NCBI GenBank assembly: GCA_016617855.1
Contig: JAECUM010094094.1
Coordinates: 1-64,000, forward strand
DNA: 64,000 nt
Source of the DNA: Megalonaias nervosa
Lineage: Eukaryota > Mollusca > Bivalvia > Unionida > Unionidae
Direction: 5' to 3'
In this document: positions 54,501 through 63,409 of the stretch, one piece after another
How the letters are laid out: the number at the start of each line of letters is the position of its first letter
How positions within the stretch are numbered: the first letter of the stretch is position 1
The notes under the pieces: generated by a model
Seen by the model: only the letters and a program-made list of their open reading frames with translations
Databases searched by the model: none
What the model was told of the DNA's origin: nothing
Made by a program: the position numbers and the translations under genes

Positions 54501-54895
54501 TTGACATTTTTTTTTTGTATATAGGAACAGATAGAGGGAAAATCAGAGAAACTTTATAAATTGTAAGCATGCAGCAATAACAAAACGGTTTTAATGTGTA
54601 CCGATAACAGTAGTACTAATAGTACTACTGTAGAACTAACAGTAGTACTTTGTACCCCTACGCCTACCTCGTGGACGGGTACCTCAACCATAACAAATCA
54701 AGTTGAAGCTACGAGATCGTAGCTACAGCATTAAGTACCGCGATAATACAGCGTTCCGGGTTACTAATAGTATTTGCTAAGCAAACAGATACTTAGTAAT
54801 ATTTATGTACAAGATTTATTAAGGCAATTTCTGAATATAATTATAAATTATATTGTCATTCCGTACCTGTCCAGAAATTTTGATCTTTTGGCCAT
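26957..54895 (-). CDS. DUSP11-like RNA 5'-phosphatase with C-terminal NHL/TRIM-type beta-propeller (10 exons)
   Basis: Exons (minus strand): 54867-54895, 52456-52531, 48740-48771, 47396-47495, 46505-46584, 42243-42292, 39398-39458, 38422-38468, 32993-33065, 26957-28088. Each junction has AG/GT sites and the phases join to 1680 nt, 559 codons plus stop. The start is MAKRSKFLDR. Residues about 10-185 match the DUSP11 (PIR1) family, which removes 5' phosphates from triphosphate RNA: LGLIIDLTFTTKYYNPE, the GINYEKIYVEG block and active site HCTHGVNRTGY (Cys nucleophile). Exon 10 adds a basic MGPPGGSFQRRRWRRDD region and then an NHL-like propeller (YGITLDMDDNVYVVGK; HQLSPDGT). The first nine exons are secure. 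Fusion to exon 10 rests on phase and splice sites only; exon 10 could instead belong to a separate NHL gene. Nuclear or cytoplasmic location is not visible. Confidence 0.8.
28300..28640. repeat. Minisatellite, about 56-bp unit, six copies (intron 9)
   Basis: Imperfect units containing CTCTCCTTGTGTAACATGAA, TCTCATATAACAATAGTAT and CCACCTATATATA. The open frames across it are repeat artefacts. Confidence 0.85.
29609..29850 (+). repeat. SINE-like repeat family B, copy 2
   Basis: TTTAACACCATTTTTCAGCA opens the unit, followed by GGAAGAACCACTGACCC and a CCACTTGGCTACCAGG end. Blocks and order match 49480-49712 well and 25105-25335 less well. Confidence 0.65.
29995..30330 (+). repeat. tRNA-derived SINE family A, copy 1 (with partial copy at 30506-30598)
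   Basis: The head has a polymerase III A-box-like TGGTCTAAATGGTTGAAG and a B-box GGGTTTGAACCC. The body matches the complement of 50072-50405 and ends in a (CA)n tail. A (CA)46 tract (30415-30506) and a second, partial copy of the 3' end follow directly. Confidence 0.75.
30415..30506. repeat. (CA)n microsatellite
   Basis: About 46 uninterrupted CA dinucleotides, associated with SINE family A 3' ends. Confidence 0.95.
30917..31375. repeat. Dispersed repeat family D, duplicated copy 1
   Basis: Identical or nearly so to 32291-32749 at a fixed offset of 1374 bp. Related, older copies lie at about 37430-37830, 55395-55860, 57050-57420 and 57590-58135. Shared blocks include GGACTATATAATCTTGTCAG, TTCTTGGACAGAGATATTCA, GACTGTTGGTACA and TATTAGGACTTGTGT. 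No coding function; the open frame across it is not conserved in the older copies. Confidence 0.8.
31318..32095. repeat. Minisatellite, about 30-bp unit, roughly 25 copies (intron 9)
   Basis: Units of the form ATGTATCAGCTACAAAAC then AAAGGCAAGAC. Open frames in all three phases are an artefact of a unit length divisible by three. A short array of the same unit follows the second family D copy (about 32700-32880). Confidence 0.93.
32291..32749. repeat. Dispersed repeat family D, duplicated copy 2
   Basis: Repeats 30917-31375 with no difference that I noticed over the 318 bp of matching open frame. The fixed 1374-bp offset and the shared following minisatellite show duplication of a larger unit containing family D plus array. 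Confidence 0.85.
32993..33065 (-). CDS. DUSP11-NHL gene, exon 9
   Basis: Between TTTTTAG and GTAAGTATGG; encodes FNKARHHQIYRGNFVEELHR and RGK, the C-terminal helix of the phosphatase domain, with two bases (CT) completing Leu on exon 10. Confidence 0.9.
34145..34476. repeat. Tandem duplication of about 165 bp inside the Tigger element
   Basis: Both halves contain GGGGTTTGTTTTGTTGCACA and AAAGCAGGGGTCATGGTTTC with about 5% difference. It lies 5' of the transposase frame. Confidence 0.85.
34653..36175 (+). pseudogene. Tigger/jerky-like DDE transposase (degraded)
   Basis: In one frame from 34653: a short N-terminus, a stop at about 34764, a CENPB-type helix-turn-helix (YTLKQKQNIVNNAKLLGI; KIPKSAVNTWMK), a stop at 35064, then a second Tc5-like DNA-binding part and the first catalytic Asp in IINMDETLMYF (about 35391). 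After 35540 the homology continues in another frame with a stop at 35642, then the second Asp in VMDSFRAHITDDVKK and the third in PLDVRINKPVKS. Three stops and one frameshift make it inactive. It would have moved the surrounding 3.4-kb element. Confidence 0.88.
37430..37830. repeat. Dispersed repeat family D, old copy
   Basis: Shares the 3' blocks CATACTGTAAGTTATTTTTA, TGTATTTTAGGGAAATAAA, CTTATTTTAAGACCATAGAG with the copies at 55.7 and 58.0 kb. The 5' part is more diverged. Confidence 0.6.
37845..38145. repeat. Minisatellite, about 34-bp unit, about nine copies
   Basis: Units of the form GAGACAACCTATATCTAGCA then ATGCATAGTCTGGT, in the intron between exons 8 and 9. Confidence 0.92.
38422..38468 (-). 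CDS. DUSP11-NHL gene, exon 8
   Basis: Between TGTATTTACAG and GTAACTTT; encodes YLMDVLGWQSAEAVD, the helix after the active site. Confidence 0.88.
39398..39458 (-). CDS. DUSP11-NHL gene, exon 7 (active site)
   Basis: Between ATACTTTCAG and GTTAGGAC; encodes YVIGIHCTHGVNRTGYMVC. HCTHGVNRTG is the HCxxGxNRTG phosphate-binding loop typical of RNA triphosphatases of this family. Confidence 0.93.
39780..40165. repeat. Minisatellite, about 28-bp unit, about fourteen copies
   Basis: Units of the form CTGACAATTAATCACAGAC then CTGTTTACC, in the intron between exons 6 and 7. Confidence 0.92.
41215..41835. repeat. Minisatellite, about 40-bp unit, about fourteen copies
   Basis: Units of the form CTTATTTCAAGTCCATCTCC then AGTTAGAAATTCATCATCTA, in the same intron as the 39.8-kb array. 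Confidence 0.9.
42243..42292 (-). CDS. DUSP11-NHL gene, exon 6
   Basis: Between TCTTTTCAG and GTAAGTAT; encodes MFDIINSFQQHVNFDN, the helix before the phosphate loop. Confidence 0.85.
42650..43300. repeat. Minisatellite, about 30-bp unit, about twenty copies
   Basis: Units of the form TGATCATATGGAGTACTGAT then AGGCCTAAGT, in the intron between exons 5 and 6. Long open frames on both strands reflect the repeat, not genes. Confidence 0.93.
43690..44190. repeat. Diverged tandem units with a TGACCTTGATCCCAAGGTCA-type block
   Basis: Two to three diverged units sharing ATCAAGGGGCTTAGGAAATA, ATGAAAAACTTTA and the palindromic GACCTTGATCCCAAGGTC block. Probably an old mobile-element repeat. Confidence 0.5.
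46505..46584 (-). CDS. DUSP11-NHL gene, exon 5
   Basis: Between TTGTTGCAG and GTATGTAAC; encodes EFMQKGINYEKIYVEGQRIP onward. The donor after CA restores phase with exon 6; a donor four bases later would not. Confidence 0.85.
47396..47495 (-). CDS. DUSP11-NHL gene, exon 4
   Basis: Between TTTTTGCAG and GTAAGAAGG; encodes FTPQTLIDMLNERGLTLGL then IIDLTFTTKYYNPE, a conserved core strand and general-acid region of DUSP11/capping-enzyme phosphatases. Confidence 0.9.
48740..48771 (-). CDS. DUSP11-NHL gene, exon 3 (32 nt)
   Basis: Very short exon between TTTTTTCAG and GTAATT; encodes PLSKRYEEKE plus part of Arg. Phase fits both neighbours, which supports it despite its size. Confidence 0.75.
49480..49712 (+). 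repeat. SINE-like repeat family B, copy 3
   Basis: TTTAACACCATTTTTCAGCA, GGAGGAAGAACC, AAAACCCCAGGAAGAACCAC and a final CTTAAGCCACTTGGCCACCT match the other two copies in order. Confidence 0.65.
50072..50405 (-). repeat. tRNA-derived SINE family A, copy 2
   Basis: Complement of the element at 29995-30330: (GT)n at 50072, then TTTAACATAGCTTTAACA, and at the far end the B-box complement GGGGATTGAACCTGCGACCT and the A-box complement. The head reads as a clear tRNA derivative (TGGCCTAGTGTTTAGAGC on the minus strand). Confidence 0.8.
51590..51740 (+). repeat. tRNA-derived SINE, third type
   Basis: GGTGGCTCAATTGGTTGAGC (A-box) and GTGGATTCAATACCTGCC (diverged B-box) form a tRNA-like head, followed by an unrelated body ending near AAGTGCCATCAAAAACCAAC. 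Confidence 0.6.
52456..52531 (-). CDS. DUSP11-NHL gene, exon 2
   Basis: Between AATACAG acceptor and GTAAGAAG donor; encodes WEDYCPFGDVIERTCILPLK and VPLKE, the substrate-loop start of the phosphatase domain. Confidence 0.85.
54299..54486. repeat. Foldback palindrome (MITE-like)
   Basis: The inner arms of about 52 bp (54339-54390 and 54403-54454; TTAGGAGCCTAACCTGTAAT and its complement) are nearly perfect, with a 12-bp centre. Weaker outer arms (ATACCGCGATAATAAA with CATCGCGGTTTTAT) extend the structure to about 188 bp. It lies in the first intron-promoter region, about 0.4 kb 3' of the DUSP11-like start on the transcript. Confidence 0.85.
54867..54895 (-). CDS. DUSP11-NHL gene, exon 1 (start codon)
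   Basis: ATGGCCAAAAGATC onward encodes MAKRSKFLD plus two bases of the next codon, then GTACGG donor. The frame joins exon 2 as Arg-Trp-Glu-Asp-Tyr, as expected at the N-terminus of DUSP11 proteins. Confidence 0.75.
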
Positions 54896-55394
54896 TGCTG
54901 CGTCAGAAATTGAAAGCAGGGAGTAATAGTCTGGTTCTCTGCTTCAATTGCTTTCTACGTTACACTCTGCGATAGTGGAATGCAACGCAGGAATGACACA
55001 AGCAGGGAACGAGACTTATTACCCGCACCACAATTCGGTACAAAGTTCATTAGGCTTTATGTTGAATTGTTGTCTTAAACCATGCCGACATTAAATAAAT
55101 CTTATCTGTACTTATCTTTTTTACTATATAGTCTCGACATGTGTTTCTCAGTAAATAACTTTCCATTGTGTCTAAATCCTAATAAACCATATGTTAATCT
55201 AAAATATCTTCAAAGAAAACTCACGGTGAAGTTCTTATGAAAGTTTATTCGGCATTTATTTTTAGGGACTGGACTGTAAACAAAAGCAACGTGCAATGGG
55301 TCACTTTTTTCACTTCCTGATCAGCATCAATGGCACATCTTGTTTACTTAAGAACTTATTCATTCTTGCCGTAACATCATTTGTATTGTTGTGT

Positions 55395-55870
55395 TTAGAT
55401 TCTAGTTTGGGTGAATTCATTTATTCAAATTATTTGTTCGCTGGACATACAAAGTGCCCTTGAATAATGTTCTTGGACAGAAACATTAATCTGGAATTAT
55501 AGTGAATTCAGACAAGGACATCTTTGATTATATTATTGTGATTAATTGGAGGACTGTTGGCACATAATCACATTTCAGGGCACTGGTACATTAATACATT
55601 CAAGACTACAGGGACATCGACGCCTTCAGCGCTTTATCTTAATTCGAACACCACTGGAATTTAATTAGAACTTTATTAATTAAGACTGGAAATAGAATTT
55701 TGGAATATTAAGGATTTAACTAGTAATACTGTAAGTTCTTTTTTCAAAGTTTCAGTTTGTATTCAAAGGGAAAAAGTATTCGTTGAATTCTACAAAACTT
55801 TTTGGTTTTCGCTGTTTCTATTGCTTAGTTTCAGACCATAGAGTCGTAATAAAATAGACCGGGACTACAT
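55395..55870. repeat. Dispersed repeat family D, copy at 55 kb
   Basis: Blocks TGTTCTTGGACAGAAACATT, ATTATAGTGAATTCAGACA, GGACTGTTGGCACA and a 3' end ACTGTAAGTTCTTTTTTCA...CAGACCATAGAGTCGTAA match the copies at 31 and 57.6 kb. Confidence 0.7.
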
Positions 55871-56054
55871 TCGTGGATAAGGAACCGGAAGAAATAAGCA
55901 TGACCTGAGCCCTACATGATGGTGTGTTAACATTAAACTTTGACGCCGCTGACCTGTGGAAAATTTTATTGTTTATTAAAGCGTGATCAGCTTTCTCATT
56001 CGGCTCTCCTTGGTCATAGTAGTTTAGTTGCCTTCCTTGTGATTTCTTGGTCGC

Positions 56055-56057
<3 letters not shown>

Positions 56058-56144
<87 letters not shown>
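56058..56144. repeat. (TA)n microsatellite
   Basis: About 43 uninterrupted TA units. Confidence 0.97.
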
Positions 56145-56149
<5 letters not shown>

Positions 56150-57049
56150 AGACAATATAATTCTCGCAGTCCTTTTCTTTCTATCGAAATATAGATTACA
56201 ATTTATTGTTCAACAGACAGATCATAGCACAAACATACATGAAGTACATATTCAAAAATAGTCTGGGCTAAATTCACTGCAGTTAAAATTTTTTCATGTC
56301 ATTTGTTCCAAGAAGCAATGATTCTCACTGAAAATGCTTTGTTAAGTTAAGATTATGTTGTCGTTTGTAGACTGACTAAATTATCTGTAGTCCTTTGGAT
56401 GACTTCATATTCTCATTTAGTATGAAATCAATCATGAATCACAGTGTTATCCACTCAGCCACTGTGCCCCCTCCTCCCCCGCCTCGGTTTAGTACACTGT
56501 AACTACGTAACATGTTTCTTACAGCTCTGATGGTCAAATACCTTGTAAGCAAATTGTCTGTTGGCATAGGTGCACAAATTTTGTAAGAAATTCTTTATCA
56601 GTGGTCGTTCAGACATTTGTTGAAATATGAAACTGAATTGAATTGAGGCATATCACATTATAATGATAATGTGGCAAAGGAGGTAATACCACATTGAAAA
56701 CATATAATTGCAATGATGTAATGGACAGTTTTTCAATGGAAGCCAAGTTTTAGTGTTGGCTTCAGTAGTATCAAAACGGGCGCTTTGAAGCAAGCTATAT
56801 CCCATGACATTACCCTTAAATCACATATTATGTATGTTTAATTTATAGTGTACCCGATTTTTATCATGACTGAGGGTTGTGCCTACCTACTTTTTGTTAT
56901 GATTCTAAGAAGTAAACAAGATGTTGATTAAAATTTAAGTTAAAGTCCTGGCCTTGTTAAAGAGTTAGAGAATTGTTTCCATTAGAAATTACTAGTTTTC
57001 CAGAACAATTTGCTGCATCATAGGATAGGTGACAGTCTGTATATTAAGA

Positions 57050-58135
57050 ACTTTGGCAAACAATTATTCAGTCCTGTTTTATGGTCAGTCTGTAGAATCA
57101 CTTTTAGTTGTATTCAGATATAATTTGAGAAGAATTATTTATTTAAATTATTCATTAGAATGACAAAGTTGACTTTTTGGACTAAAACAATACATGTACC
57201 TTGGGATTACTGAGGACTCATTTAAAGATATTCTGAATTATATCATTGTGATACATCAAGACATTCAAGACTATTGGAATTTATTCGGAACATTCTATTC
57301 TTTTGCACTTGTGAGTGGACATTTATGATTAGTTGGGATTTAATTCACCATACTGCAAGCTCCTTTTAAAATTTCACTTTGTAACTTATGAAAACAATCC
57401 AAAATTGAGTTAATTTCTGCTTGACCTGATTGACTTTTTCAAAATTAAATTTATGTAAACAACTAATAAGAGCTTCATCATTCTCTATGTGTATGAGCTT
57501 ATTATCAGGATTTTGCAGGGTATTGTGTTATAAATAAGCAAGGCTCACTAGATCATTCTAGAAGGTTATTTTTCATTAGGTTATGGTTGTTTTTAGAAAA
57601 TGCTAATTGTGACCTGAGGTCAAGCAGAGAACTATATAATCTAGTGACTTTGAGGATTTTACCAGTCGTGCTTTAACATCTAGCACCTTCAAGTTGTATT
57701 ATGTTGTGACCAGTTTGGGCTGAATTTTATTTTTTTCAATTATTGAATTCAAGTGATTATTTTCTCTGGAAATATACATGTGCTCCGATAAAATTCTTGG
57801 ATAAAGACATTCACTGGAATTTATACTGAATTCAGACCTGGAATAATATTTGATTCAACAAGAGACTGTTGACACATCAACACTTCATAGGCTATAGCAG
57901 ACACGTCATCGTCTTCAGTTTTGGATCTCTTCGCGACTTGAACTGAGTCTTATTCAGGACTTTTTATTATTAGGACTTGTGTCTATAATTCTTAGATTAT
58001 TTTGGGATGTAATTCGCAAGACCGTAAGTTCTTTTTTCATTTTCACTATGTATTCTAGGAAATAATTTTTTTGCTAAATTTTACAAAGCATGTTTTCAAT
58101 CCTTTCAGTTACTTATTTTAAGAGTATAGAATCGT
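57050..58135. repeat. Two dispersed repeat family D copies in tandem
   Basis: One copy at about 57050-57420 (CAATACATGTACCTTGGGAT variant), one at 57590-58135 that keeps the 5' block GACCTGAGGTCAAGCAGAGA and the whole order of the 30.9-kb copy. Both end in the CxGTAAGTTCTTTT 3' block. Confidence 0.7.
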
Positions 58136-61100
58136 AAAATGATGTTTAAATAATCGAACTGAAATAACGTCTGTGTGCATTTTACGTCCACTACATGGCT
58201 TGCCATATTCGTGGTTCGAGTGTACAAGGATGTTTAATCGTTTGGAGGTCGACTGGTTCATAATCAATATTACTCAGATCGGTACTAAATCTCATGTAGA
58301 ACGTTTGTTATTACATAGCGACTTTTGATTGGAACGGTAATCAAGATGGGACGAGATCCAAAATTTGTTCAGTTATCACTCTTTCTTCTTTTTCATGTAA
58401 TAAATAATTAATCCATAGCAATATCTGAATGCAGTATAAATGTATTGTATTTGTACATCCGGGCGTATTTAGGGACGTACGCTTTGAAAGGGATGTAGCT
58501 TTCACCTACACCGTTTGGATCGCAGACCATAAACTTTGGTGTAAATGGAATACAGTTTGTAATCGATGTAATAATAGACAATGTTTAGTATGAAATATAA
58601 TAACCCCCACGACCCACGACACATGAACTCGTACTTGCCAATGATAGTGATAAAATTAAGATTGATATGTCTATAGACTTTCAGAGATACATTGGATGTC
58701 AGAAAATTAAGCGATATATATAGAAAACATACCCTTTATTGTCATAATTGTTTTTGGCCAGGGAACCGGTACAAATTCCAAGCCAAAAGAGAGATTGTGT
58801 GCAACAATTAAAAATGCCAGAAAGTTAAGCGATATGGAGAGACTGCTTATAACAATTTTTTTCTGGGAGTTGGTATAATTTCTAAGACAAGTCAGGAACA
58901 ACGTGTTTCGCCATTAAGAAAATGCTAACTGTCCATCAAAGAGCTCATACTAATAGTACGTGACGTTTTGTGTTTGCAACTTATCAGAAAAGACAGACGG
59001 TTTTCGAGACGAAGAAGGAATAGGTGAATATCTATCAAGTACAATCGCATTTGTCACATTTCCCCTGCATTACTAGTAAAGTACGCACGAAAAATCTACA
59101 ACTGCTATTTTTCATATCCTATTTACCAAATTGATATTCTTACACTAAGATTTGTTTAAGGCTATTGTTTGAATTTTTTATAACCTCAAATGATTATGGG
59201 AATCGTTGCAATGTCAATTTCCTATCAGTTTACCTTGTCTTTATTTGAGAAATACCATCTCCTGATTGATATTCAAAGTATTGCGTAAAGGACCGTGGAT
59301 CTCCATCTCGAGGAAATTGTTCCGTAAAGGACCGCCGATCTCCATCGAGAGAGTGCTATAATGCCAATTCTTTCTCGATGAATTTTGTTGGTCTTTTTTT
59401 AAGAGCTTTTAAATACATGTGCATGATTTTCTTGATACCATTCTTATGCCATGTAAGTGGGTCTATTTAACAATAAATATTTTAAACTTTTTTCCGCTTT
59501 GAGAAAAGCTGTATGTAGTCTGCAATGGAAGTAATACTTTCAAGAAAAAATGTAAAGCTGAAGAACTTGCTGATATGATAATACCTCAGTTTCTTTTTCT
59601 AAACGGAGCTAAAACTACATTTAAAGTCGCTTCCGTATTTCGAGAGGAGACGGTAATTTGGTAAATTGTTTCCTTTGGTGAGAATTATTAAAAAATCAGT
59701 TCTGTTAATTCCGTGAAAAATGCTTGACAAAATTAACTTTATCGTCATCACGCTCAACTTTGCAAACTATTATCATATTACCGAAGAGAAAAAAAAAACG
59801 TAAAGAGCTGTATATAAAAAAGTTTACAACATTGCAAAACTTTATATTATTTTATAGCAAAGACAGGAATAAGAACCCTAACATCATACTTCCTATAAAT
59901 ATTTGTCACCTCCTGGTCGAGACACACGTGATTACTTAACATCTTCTAAGAACGGAATTTGGATTGCATAATAGTCCATGGCGTCAACCAAATGTGAATA
60001 TGTGTAATCAAATATAGACTGGTATTAGCAGAATTTAGTATTCTAAAGCGGAGCCAAGATGAAAAAAGAGGTACATTAATTATAATCTTCACTATTGCAG
60101 AAGCTATTTGAAAACTAAATATTAAAACAAAGTACACACCCACACAAACACACCCACCCACCCACCCACACACACACTCTGCAACAACTTGGTGTGCAAT
60201 TTGAAAATAAGTATAATAAAAATGGCATTAAGTAAGGGAACATTATCCGTTTACCTATCATTGTCGACAAACCACTACAAATATCACAGGAGAACTTTTT
60301 GTTATCTGACCTCTCTGGGGCGGTCATTATCCAAATTATAGACCACAAGCTCATTTTCCTTTTCATTATTACAAATTGGTCAAAGTATTGAATTGTCATG
60401 AAATAAGCTGCATAGTAATAACGTGATTTCCGCATTTGCTCATGGCGCCGCTCTTGGAAAAAACGCCACTCTTGGAAAAGGCTCTATTCATGAAAAGGGC
60501 TGCAGATAGTATCATAAATAATAACAAATAGGGACGGCACTATTCCATTTTCATTTGGTTGCCATTGAAGGAGAAATCCTGATGGCAGTCTCTTATTAGA
60601 TATGATCCTAGCATACCCTGGGGTTTTACAGAAGCTAAGCAAATGAGAGGACTTTCTAACATCCTATACGTTCAATTTGTACAACAAGGAATTACATACG
60701 TATTTAAAAAAACATTATGTCAATGATAAGAACGGGATTTACACATTCTAACCAAATGAAACTGCAAGCCATCTTGATATCAAACGCTTGCAAAAGGATT
60801 CCGCCATTATATATTGGATTATAAGCACGAGAATGGTAATTATATTATACTGACATAAAGATTAAATTACAACTCAAACACGTCGGATTAATGCGTTTGA
60901 ACCTATACCGAATCTATGTTATTTCAACAAACTGTAAGATGACAACACAAACTTGGAGTTTGTTATGAAAGAAAGCAAATTTGTTAAATGGCGGATTCCC
61001 CCGCCCCTCCCAAAGAAATAATTACACACTTGACCTTCAGCTACCGATACGCCCAAAATCGTTCATAAATTGCCAGAAGAAAAGGGAATTAAAGTTTCGA

Positions 61101-62914
61101 AACCTGAAATTGCATGCACTTTTGTCTGTTGTATAGTATACATGATGAGGGGTATCTTATCTCTTGCTAAGAAGGCCAAATTTGTAGTCTTTATTAATAG
61201 AAGTATATCCACGACGTTGTTGTTGTATTTAGAAAGTATACTTTCAGCAAGAGAAAAATAGTTTTATAAATAAACTTTAACTCAGGTTGATGCTGTCCCA
61301 TTAATTTTTCATTTCTCTATTATGCATATCCAAAGAGGAAAAAAAACAGCAGTTAATATGTTCCAAATTTACCTATTTTGAAACATGTCAACAAAAATGT
61401 GTTGGATTATTCATTCATTTATATGTGACCTATTTTTTTTTTCAACAATAAAAAGCTAATTTGCAATAGGAATGTATCACATGATAAATAAAGTGCTGGC
61501 AGTTTAGGTTTCTGACATTAATTCAATTAAGAAATAAAAAATGACACATTTATTTAATGTTCTTAAAGGAAAGGAATATGTATTATCCTAGTCATTAAGT
61601 CACAATTATATGAAAACACGTAACTGTCTGGACGTTTGAAGAATTTGTTCCTGGTAATTAATTTATCTAGAATTCAGGTACTTTGTATTTTTTTATATAT
61701 CCACTAATATTTTTCATGTTCCAGTTCTTTTTTCTTCAGACTATATAGCCCCGGCCCTCATGTATATTCTCTCACATATGACTTCGCTATGTTCATATTT
61801 AGCATTACTTTTCCAAAGATAATATAATAAAGGTATGACCGGATAGAATCACATACTTCGACGTTTCTTACAACTTCGTAAACCGAGAGACGCCGGTTTT
61901 CTTTTCAAGTTGATATTTCACGGAAGAGGATCGATTTTATTGGAAAACCACTCTTTAGCTCGAACGGTTCCTCTCCGTTTTATAGACTTATTGACTCGGC
62001 TCTGCACTATGCATGAGTGACTGCTACAGAAATGGCGTTATTCATGTCCTCCTTAGATGTCAGAAACTTAACACGTGACAAGAGCTGTCCTGTCGCATTT
62101 GAAAACTCTATGTTTCGTCTGCATTTGAGATTCCGTTACTGCATTAGGCAAAAGGTTATTATCACACTTTTATCGACACGGCATTGCACTGTACACGATT
62201 ATGGTTTATGCAGCTTATCCGAGACGGTCTTTCTCATGCTGTAATGCTTCACTGTATTTTCGCCGTGTGCTGAATATAGCTTTAAACTCATTTACTTCGA
62301 CAAAGAGCAAGAAATATCACAATAAAGTATATCATGTTATAATTTGCTGGATGCAAATTCTTTAAAACAAAGATTTAGGTACAATACATAAAGAATAAAA
62401 TTCAGGACAAGAAATGACATATTACCTTCCCTACCGCATCATCTATATCATGATTCCTGTTTTAAAAAGCTACACGGATACCGACAATATATTTTAAGTA
62501 AAATGAAGGTATTTTACAAAGAAGGGCTCTCTAATTTTGTTTTAGATGCGTTCCTCGAATAGTGGTATTAGCTTATGAATTCTTGGGCAATCTAGTCAGT
62601 CATTCAATATCATAATACAAACAGCAGGCATACAGAAGTATTAAACCATTAGTCGGCGTTCAGAAGGTTTAACACAACAATTGTTGAGGCAGTTCGAAAA
62701 AGTATTTATAGATCTCAACATTCACAAGCATGCCAAATAAACCATTTATTGTTGAATTAAAATCACACGTAAATATCTGCTACAGAGATTAGTATCAATA
62801 ATTTGGTGATAGATGGTTAATAGTCACAGTATTAATCTTAGAATATTAGATCACAAATAAAAAAGTATAAGGAATGTTGCAAATGCTGCAATCATTAAAA
62901 TATTCAGTAAAATA

Positions 62915-62917
<3 letters not shown>

Positions 62918-62988
<71 letters not shown>
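62918..62988. repeat. (TA)n microsatellite
   Basis: About 35 uninterrupted TA units. Confidence 0.97.
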
Positions 62989-62989
<1 letters not shown>

Positions 62990-63409
62990 GAAGTCACCAT
63001 TAAAAAGTCTCTGAAAACTCTAACCGAATACTTATTAAACATTTTATGGAGTCAGAGACCACATAAGCATAGTCCAACTTTAAAGTCTGCTGTGACAGTG
63101 TGAATTTAGTGAAACATTTTTCAAGACTTTATTTCTAAATGAGATATTTTTCAAATGGTCACAATGACTTTAACTTAATAATTTCTCCTTAGTCCAGTTT
63201 TTTATGATATCCGCTATCACTTATTATTTTACAAATATCCAATTTTTAAAGCATTAGATCAGCAAGGTATGGAATATTGTACATGTGTTCCTTAAATTTT
63301 ATATTATTCAAAAAAGTACAATGATGCGATACAAAATAAATACATCTATATAACGTAGACAAAACCTTTGTTGAATATGCTTTCAACCTTAGGATATCAA
63401 TGTGACAAA

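Larger units (their letters stand above)
54896..63409. other. Host intergenic DNA upstream of the DUSP11-like gene
   Basis: No supportable gene. It contains family D copies (55.4-55.9, 57.05-57.4, 57.6-58.1 kb), TA microsatellites (56058-56144, 62918-62988), a 45-bp duplication with GGATCTCCATC (about 59285-59360), a CA/CCCA-rich patch at 60130-60178 and the right copy of the segmental duplication from 61755. Promoter elements of the DUSP11-like gene should lie just above 54896 but none stands out. Confidence 0.55.

Noticed and set aside
56058..56194. Ile-Tyr repeat open frame
   Set aside because: Pure TA microsatellite translation.
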